The translations under genes were made by a program, and so were the position numbers. From contig PAIP01000069.1 in NCBI GenBank assembly GCA_002704915.1, positions 1 through 54,677 on the forward strand: DNA of 54,677 nt, in the 5' to 3' direction. Position 1 is the first letter of the stretch, and the number at the start of each line of letters is the position of its first letter. Below the pieces are notes generated by a model. The model ran no database searches and was not told the DNA's origin. It was given only the letters and a program-made list of their open reading frames with translations. Shown piece after piece: positions 50,608-54,677 of this stretch. This DNA is from Parvularcula sp. (lineage in GTDB: Bacteria > Pseudomonadota > Alphaproteobacteria > Caulobacterales > Parvularculaceae).

Positions 50608-51252
50608 TTATGAACGCGCGCCCGCGGCGTAAGCGGCAAGTTCCGCCTTCAGGCTGGCGTTTTCCGCTTCAAGCGATGCGAGCTTCTGACGGGTTGGCGC
50701 GAAGGCTTCTTCTATCTCCGCGCGGGTATAGCGCTCGGTGATGTGCTGCGGGCAATTCCAGTCATAGCCGGCGACATCAATCATTACCGCGCGTTCCGGC
50801 GTCGCACGATAGTCCGGTTTTGAAAGGCGTGCGATCAGACCGGGATCGTCCGCCGCGTCCACCGTGCGCGCATGGCCGAGGAGCTTCAGCCGGCGGCGGT
50901 TCGCGTAGTCCATGAAGAATAGCGCGATGCGGTCATCAGCGCTGAGATTGCCGACGGAAAGATACTGCCGGTTGCCCCTGAAATCAGCGTAAGCAAGAGT
51001 CTTTTCATCAAGCACATGAAGAAATCCCTTGGGCCCGCCGCGATACTGAACGTAAGGCCAGCCTGTCTCCGACACTGTCGCCTGATAAAACCCGTCGCGG
51101 GCGCGAATGAACGCTGCTTCGGCTTCGGTCAGCGCATCGTTGGGCGGCGCTTCGGGCGCAAGAAATTTTGCATAGGCGTTGTCCGACCCCTGTTTTTTCT
51201 GCATTTCCAGAACACGGGGCGTAAAGGCGATGTCGTAAAAGGCGCGCGTCAT
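50608..51252 (-). CDS. Pyridoxamine 5'-phosphate oxidase-family (FMN split-barrel) protein
   Basis: A 214-residue protein with a split-barrel flavin-binding core: FYQATVSETGWPYVQYRGGP, LAYADFRGNRQYLSVGNL, and RIALFFMDYANRRRLKLLG. This subgroup is not the vitamin B6 enzyme PdxH but a general flavin/F420-type reductase-like protein. A short coiled coil (KLASLEAENASLKAELAA) ends the chain. It is last of a minus-strand unit with DUF1348 and a small membrane protein, probably under TetR control. Confidence 0.87.
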   Translation of the reverse strand: MTRAFYDIAFTPRVLEMQKKQGSDNAYAKFLAPEAPPNDALTEAEAAFIRARDGFYQATVSETGWPYVQYRGGPKGFLHVLDEKTLAYADFRGNRQYLSVGNLSADDRIALFFMDYANRRRLKLLGHARTVDAADDPGLIARLSKPDYRATPERAVMIDVAGYDWNCPQHITERYTRAEIEEAFAPTRQKLASLEAENASLKAELAAYAAGARS

Positions 51253-51285
51253 GGGCTCTCCCTCCCTTTGGCTGTTCGCATGGCG

Positions 51286-51690
51286 CTATAGGCGCCGGTC
51301 ATTTTCCGAAATGGGCTGATCATTGATGCTGGCGTAGCGGCGGCGCATCAGGCCGTCCGCATCGAACTCCCACATCTCGTTGCCGTAGCTGCGTTTCCAG
51401 TTTCCATCCGCATCGCGCGACTCATATTCGAACCGCACGGCGATGCGATTATCCGTATGCGCCCAATATTCCTTGCGGAGCTTGTAATCGAGCTCTTTCG
51501 ACCATTTGTCTGCAAGGAAGGCGCGGATTTCTTCGCGCCCTTTGAGGAATGTGTCGCGGTTGCGCCATTCGGAGTTTTCCGAATAGGCGAGGGAGACTCG
51601 CTCCGGATCGCGGCTGTTCCAGGCGTCTTCGGCGGCCTGAATTTTCGCGCGGGCGGTTTCTTCTGTGAAGGGAGGGATGAGCTTGGTCAT
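51286..51690 (-). CDS. DUF1348 (SnoaL/NTF2-like) family protein
   Basis: A 134-residue small alpha+beta barrel: [40 protein letters not shown], and the C-terminal [11 protein letters not shown]. The DUF1348 family belongs to the NTF2/SnoaL superfamily; no reaction is established. Middle gene of the putative TetR-controlled unit, 33 bases before the PPOX-like gene. Confidence 0.9.
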   Translation of the reverse strand: MTKLIPPFTEETARAKIQAAEDAWNSRDPERVSLAYSENSEWRNRDTFLKGREEIRAFLADKWSKELDYKLRKEYWAHTDNRIAVRFEYESRDADGNWKRSYGNEMWEFDADGLMRRRYASINDQPISENDRRL

Positions 51691-51700
51691 GACGATTCCT

Positions 51701-51907
51701 CTAGTTCACTGCTGCCGGAATTTGGGCCGGAATAGTGGTTTGGACGATCTCCACGGGGCTTGCCTGGCCGCGGGCGAGGCGCGCTTCCGGCGTGAAGGCG
51801 AGCAGCAGGACAACGCCCAGCGTAAGAACGAGCCCGGTTGCTGCGCTGAAGGCGACGGCCAGATCATCGATCTGGCGCATGTAAAAGGTGGGGCGGGTGG
51901 TTTTCAT
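51701..51907 (-). CDS. Small single-pass membrane protein
   Basis: A 68-residue protein with one hydrophobic helix ([17 protein letters not shown], about 22-38) and a polar C-terminal tail. CGGAGAGA lies 6 bases before the ATG, supporting translation. First gene of the minus-strand unit, 10 bases ahead of DUF1348, and directly behind operator-like sites shared with the divergent TetR gene. No known family. Confidence 0.7.
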   Translation of the reverse strand: MKTTRPTFYMRQIDDLAVAFSAATGLVLTLGVVLLLAFTPEARLARGQASPVEIVQTTIPAQIPAAVN

Positions 51908-51933
51908 GGATCTCTCCGTTGGTCCTCATAGGG

Positions 51934-51980
51934 GTAACCGATCTGTTACGGTGAAGATGGCAAACCATAACTGATCTGTC
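51934..51980. promoter_or_regulatory. Two TetR-operator-like sites for the divergent unit
   Basis: ACCGATCTGTT (51937-51947, inside the inverted GTAAC-N6-GTTAC at 51934-51949) and ACTGATCTGTC (51970-51980) are near copies of the perfect palindrome at 52105-52116. They lie 30-73 bases upstream of the small membrane gene, so the same regulator probably represses it. Confidence 0.6.
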
Positions 51981-52104
51981 AATGTTGTGCCGGATCTCTT
52001 TTCCGTGAGCGCCAGAAACCAAGGTTTTCATCCTGCTTTCATAGTCAGGATAGGCTTATCCTTTGTGCATTTCAGCTTGAAGATTCATCCTGTGGTTCCT
52101 AGTT

Positions 52105-52116
52105 TACCGATCGGTA
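52105..52116. promoter_or_regulatory. TetR operator TACCGATCGGTA
   Basis: A perfect 12-base palindrome 15 bases before the TTG start of the TetR gene, of the form commonly bound by AcrR/TetR regulators. Overlap with the ribosome-binding region (AGGAG at 52118-52122 follows at once) suits tight autorepression. Confidence 0.8.
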
Positions 52117-52131
52117 TAGGAGAACGCAGAT

Positions 52132-52692
52132 TTGAGCGCTTCGAAGAGAGATGAACTGGTCCAGAAGGCCCTGAAGGCGTTCTATCGCGGCGGCTTCCAC
52201 GCCATGGGCATGGATGCGCTGGCGAAGGAGACGGGCGTCTCCAAGACCGCCATGTACAAGCATTTCCGGACCAAGGAGGATCTGATCCTCGCCGTCCTTC
52301 GTTTGCGGGACGAGCAGTTCCGTAACTGGCTTATTCGCAGGGTCGAGGCGCTTGCCGAGAGTCCCAGGGGCCGGCTTCTCGCCGTTTTCGATGCGCTCGG
52401 CGAATGGTTTGCGGAACCGGAATACCGCTCCTGCATGTTCATCAAGGCGTCGTCCGAATATCAGGACCGTGCGCATCCGATCCATTCAGCGGCGGCTGAA
52501 CATAAAAGACTGCTGCTCGGTTATTTCGAAAAGCTCGCACGGGAAGCGGGCGCGAAGGAGCCGGAAGAGCTCTCCCGGCGCATCCTTCTGATAAAGGAAG
52601 GCGCTATCGTGATGGCTCATCTTGGCGACCGCGAGGCGGTGGCCAAAAGCGCGCGAGGCGCGGCGGAAGATATTCTCGCCGCCGCTCTTTAA
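52132..52692 (+). CDS. TetR/AcrR-family transcriptional regulator
   Basis: A 186-residue repressor. N-terminal helix-turn-helix at about 20-50 ([20 protein letters not shown]), then an all-helical ligand domain. TTG start at 52132 with AGGAG 10 bases upstream; no later ATG precedes the DNA-binding domain. Its own operator lies at 52105-52116 and related sites precede the divergent small membrane/DUF1348/PPOX unit. The ligand is probably a hydrophobic or electrophilic small molecule; unknown. Its last four bases overlap the convergent hisI. Confidence 0.92.
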   Translation: MSASKRDELVQKALKAFYRGGFHAMGMDALAKETGVSKTAMYKHFRTKEDLILAVLRLRDEQFRNWLIRRVEALAESPRGRLLAVFDALGEWFAEPEYRSCMFIKASSEYQDRAHPIHSAAAEHKRLLLGYFEKLAREAGAKEPEELSRRILLIKEGAIVMAHLGDREAVAKSARGAAEDILAAAL

Positions 52693-53090
52693 TCCCTGAT
52701 CTTTAGGTCGCCTGCCGACGTCACCGTCCGGTAGAAACAGGACCGTCTCCCCGTGTGGCAGGCGGGACCCGTCTGTTCGACGACAAGTTCGACCGCATCC
52801 TGGTCGCAGTCCGTGCGGATTTCGACGACGCGCTGGACATGGCCTGAGGTTCCCCCCTTGCGCCAGAGTTCCCCGCGTGAGCGCGACCAGTACCATGCCT
52901 CGCCGGTCTTGATGGTCTTCGCCAGCGCCTCCGCATTCATATGCGCGAGCATCAGGATTTGGCCTGTTTCCGCATCGGTTGCGACCGCAGTGATAAGGCC
53001 GTCGGCCCCGAATTTCGGGGCGAAACGCGTCGTTTCCTCCACGGGCTCGTTGAGGGACTTTGGATCGGCGAAGGGGGCGTTGACAGTCAT
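52689..53090 (-). CDS. hisI: Phosphoribosyl-AMP cyclohydrolase
   Basis: A 133-residue metal-dependent enzyme that opens the adenine ring of phosphoribosyl-AMP, third step of histidine biosynthesis. Motifs: [46 protein letters not shown] and [13 protein letters not shown] with metal-binding cysteines and aspartates. No HisE domain is fused, as usual in alphaproteobacteria. ATG 53090 gives the normal length. Confidence 0.94.
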   Translation of the reverse strand: MTVNAPFADPKSLNEPVEETTRFAPKFGADGLITAVATDAETGQILMLAHMNAEALAKTIKTGEAWYWSRSRGELWRKGGTSGHVQRVVEIRTDCDQDAVELVVEQTGPACHTGRRSCFYRTVTSAGDLKIRD

Positions 53091-53202
53091 GTGCGCGACC
53101 ATAGCAGTCTCGGCGCGCCGGGAAAGCAGCTTCTTCTCGCCTTCTTGTTGCCTCCGCCGCCCGGCGCGGCTAGCAACGGCGCCTAGAGGAAAGATCGCCC
53201 CC

Positions 53203-54597
53203 ATGGCCCTGACGATTTACGACTCGATGGCGCGAGAAAAGCGTGTGTTCGAACCCGCCGATCCGGACCGGGTGACAATGTATGTCTGCGGGCCGACGGT
53301 CTATAGCTACGCCCATATCGGCAATGCGCGCTCAGCGGTGGCGTTCGATCTTCTCTATCGAGTGCTGCGCGCGCGTTACGGCGCCGATCACGTCGTCTAT
53401 GCGCGCAACATCACCGATATCGACGACAAGATCATCAAGGCCGCGCAGGAGACGGGCGACCCCATCGACGCGATCACCAAGAAATTCGCCGAGATTTACC
53501 GCGCCGACATGGGCGCCCTTGGCGTCATCAGGCCGGATCTGGAACCAAAGGCGACGGGTCATGTTGGGCCGATGATTTCCATGATGGAGCGGCTTATAGA
53601 AAAGGGCGCGGCCTATGCGGCGGAGGGGCATGTGCTCTTTTCCGTCGATGCTTACGCCGAATACGGCAAGCTCTCCGGCGCGGACCGCGACGAGATGATC
53701 GCCGGCGCCCGGGTCGAGGTTGCGCCTTACAAGAAAAGTCCGGCGGATTTCGTTTTATGGAAGCCGTCGAAGGAGGGCGAGCCCGGCTGGGACAGCCCAT
53801 GGGGACGCGGCCGTCCGGGCTGGCATCTTGAATGCTCGGTGATGATCGCGAGCGAGCTTGGCGAGACCATCGATATTCACGGCGGCGGCCAGGATCTCAG
53901 ATTTCCACATCATGAGAACGAGATCGCGCAATCGGCCTGCGCTCATGACGGCGCGCCGCTCGCCCGCTACTGGATGCATAACGGGTTCCTCCGCATGGGC
54001 GCCGACAAGATGTCGAAGTCGCTGGGCAACATCGTCCTCGCCCATGACCTGTTGAAAGACTGGCATGGCGAGGTCGTTCGCTGGGCGCTGCTCTCGGCGC
54101 ATTACCGCCAGCCGCTGGAATGGACCGAAGAACTCTTGAAGCAGTCGAAAAAACAGCTCGACCGCTTCTACCGGCTCCTGGGGGAAATTCCGTTTACGGA
54201 AGAAACAGGCGCTGCGCCGGACAGCATCATGTTGGCCCTGGAAGACGACCTCAACACGCCCGAAGCCTTCGCCGGCCTTCATGAACTGCGCGACATCGCC
54301 GGCCAGGTTGAGGGCGACGCGAAGCAAAAAGCGATTTCCCGGCTGCGTGACGCCGGCCGGCTGATGGGGTTCTTCAACGAAGACCCTGTTGAGTGGAAGA
54401 AGTTTGGCGTTTCTATAGAAGACCGGTCAGTTTTGGACAAAAAAGTTTCTGAGTACGATGAAGCACGTAAGAACAAGAATTATCAAAAATCGGATCAACT
54501 TCGTGCCGAGATAACTATGGAATATCCGGTTAGCATAGAAACCACAGGTGGCGTTACAAATTGGGTATTTAAACCAAAAACAGATTCAGAATCTTGA
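53203..54597 (+). CDS. cysS: Cysteinyl-tRNA synthetase
   Basis: A 464-residue class I synthetase charging tRNA-Cys. The zinc/HIGH region is [18 protein letters not shown], then GWHLECSVM and [11 protein letters not shown] (zinc ligands), and [11 protein letters not shown] 53203 matches the conserved start ([13 protein letters not shown]). The last ~65 codons (from about 54400) keep the family pattern ([25 protein letters not shown]) but switch to AT-rich codons (AAA, ATA, TTA-type choices, TCA, ACA) quite unlike the GC-rich remainder, as if the 3' end had been replaced by a foreign homologous segment. Confidence 0.95.
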   Translation: MALTIYDSMAREKRVFEPADPDRVTMYVCGPTVYSYAHIGNARSAVAFDLLYRVLRARYGADHVVYARNITDIDDKIIKAAQETGDPIDAITKKFAEIYRADMGALGVIRPDLEPKATGHVGPMISMMERLIEKGAAYAAEGHVLFSVDAYAEYGKLSGADRDEMIAGARVEVAPYKKSPADFVLWKPSKEGEPGWDSPWGRGRPGWHLECSVMIASELGETIDIHGGGQDLRFPHHENEIAQSACAHDGAPLARYWMHNGFLRMGADKMSKSLGNIVLAHDLLKDWHGEVVRWALLSAHYRQPLEWTEELLKQSKKQLDRFYRLLGEIPFTEETGAAPDSIMLALEDDLNTPEAFAGLHELRDIAGQVEGDAKQKAISRLRDAGRLMGFFNEDPVEWKKFGVSIEDRSVLDKKVSEYDEARKNKNYQKSDQLRAEITMEYPVSIETTGGVTNWVFKPKTDSES

Positions 54598-54634
54598 TGT
54601 TGGAACTGCAAAGTCTGATGGATGATGAATTCTT

Positions 54635-54677
54635 CCCCCGTTTACGGGGGAAGTACCCGCGAAGCGGGGGATGGGGG
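54635..54677. repeat. GC-rich palindromic intergenic repeat, cut by window edge
   Basis: Two consecutive hairpins: CCCCCG-TTTA-CGGGGG (54635-54650) and CCCGC-GAA-GCGGG (54656-54668), followed by a G-rich end able to pair back to the first C-run. This form is typical of dispersed palindromic elements between alphaproteobacterial genes. It is not a CRISPR array as far as can be seen, with only one unit. It could also act as the transcription end of cysS. Confidence 0.6.

Noticed and set aside
54635-54677. Possible start of a CRISPR array
   Set aside because: Only one palindromic unit, no repeat-spacer periodicity is visible and no cas genes are in the window. An intergenic palindromic element fits better.

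Overview
The window looks like an alphaproteobacterial chromosome. The class I (archaeal-type) lysyl-tRNA synthetase, the DUF952-pyrD pair, the DUF2270 protein, the gloB/hisC/tyrA neighbourhood, the VPLPA-CTERM protein and the sphingomonad/Hyphomonas-style TonB receptors all fit. A marine or oligotrophic member of the Hyphomonadaceae/Parvularculaceae/sphingomonad range is my guess, with low confidence at family level.

Region 1 (1 to about 28.3 kb) is an accessory catabolic island. It starts at the 3' end of tRNA-Gly(CCC). Two degraded copies of the 3' part of that tRNA lie at its far end (27588-27630 and about 28264-28286), as expected for an old tRNA-targeted element, but no integrase is visible. 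The cargo is a GntR/FCD regulator, two TonB-dependent receptors and two MFS transporters (outer- and inner-membrane uptake), a zinc deacylase, an alpha/beta-hydrolase and an exported cyclase-family hydrolase (substrate opening), two CoA ligases (PaaK-like and fatty-acyl type), two crotonase-fold proteins, two SDR dehydrogenases, a quinone-oxidoreductase-like MDR, an aldehyde dehydrogenase, a ThDP-dependent C-C lyase/ligase, a DsbA/GST-kappa-fold isomerase and two RidA proteins (one a three-domain fusion). An IclR regulator sits in the middle. Promoter regions share recurrent sites (TTGACAT, often inverted; TGCAAATA), suggesting one island-wide regulon. The substrate cannot be read from sequence. 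Enamine/imine-handling RidA proteins, a deacylase and CoA ligases suggest a nitrogen-containing or amide-linked organic acid. No ring oxygenase, acyl-CoA dehydrogenase or thiolase is present, so the pathway must lean on core functions. An aldehyde dehydrogenase remnant and a hydrolase remnant show decay.

Region 2 (28.6-33.1 kb) returns to core genes after a lone IclR regulator: gloB, a methyltransferase, hisC and tyrA. Region 3 (33.2-39.5 kb) holds an isolated AT-richer DUF6602 gene, then a minus-strand operon prkA-yeaH-(small membrane protein)-spoVR, the conserved stress/starvation kinase cluster with an uncommon extra membrane gene. A telomere-like inverted repeat lies between prkA and yeaH, and facing hairpins lie upstream of prkA.

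Region 4 (40-54.6 kb) is mostly core: a DUF6629 membrane protein, a BON-MscS channel, lysS, a TerB-like protein, an SLC13 carrier, DUF952-pyrD, a VPLPA-CTERM surface protein with a strong terminator, a MATE exporter, a DUF2270 protein, a three-gene minus-strand unit (small membrane protein, DUF1348, PPOX) divergent from a TetR gene with three operator-like sites, hisI and cysS. The last ~200 bases of cysS are much more AT-rich than the rest, and a G/C-rich palindromic repeat begins just after it at the window edge.
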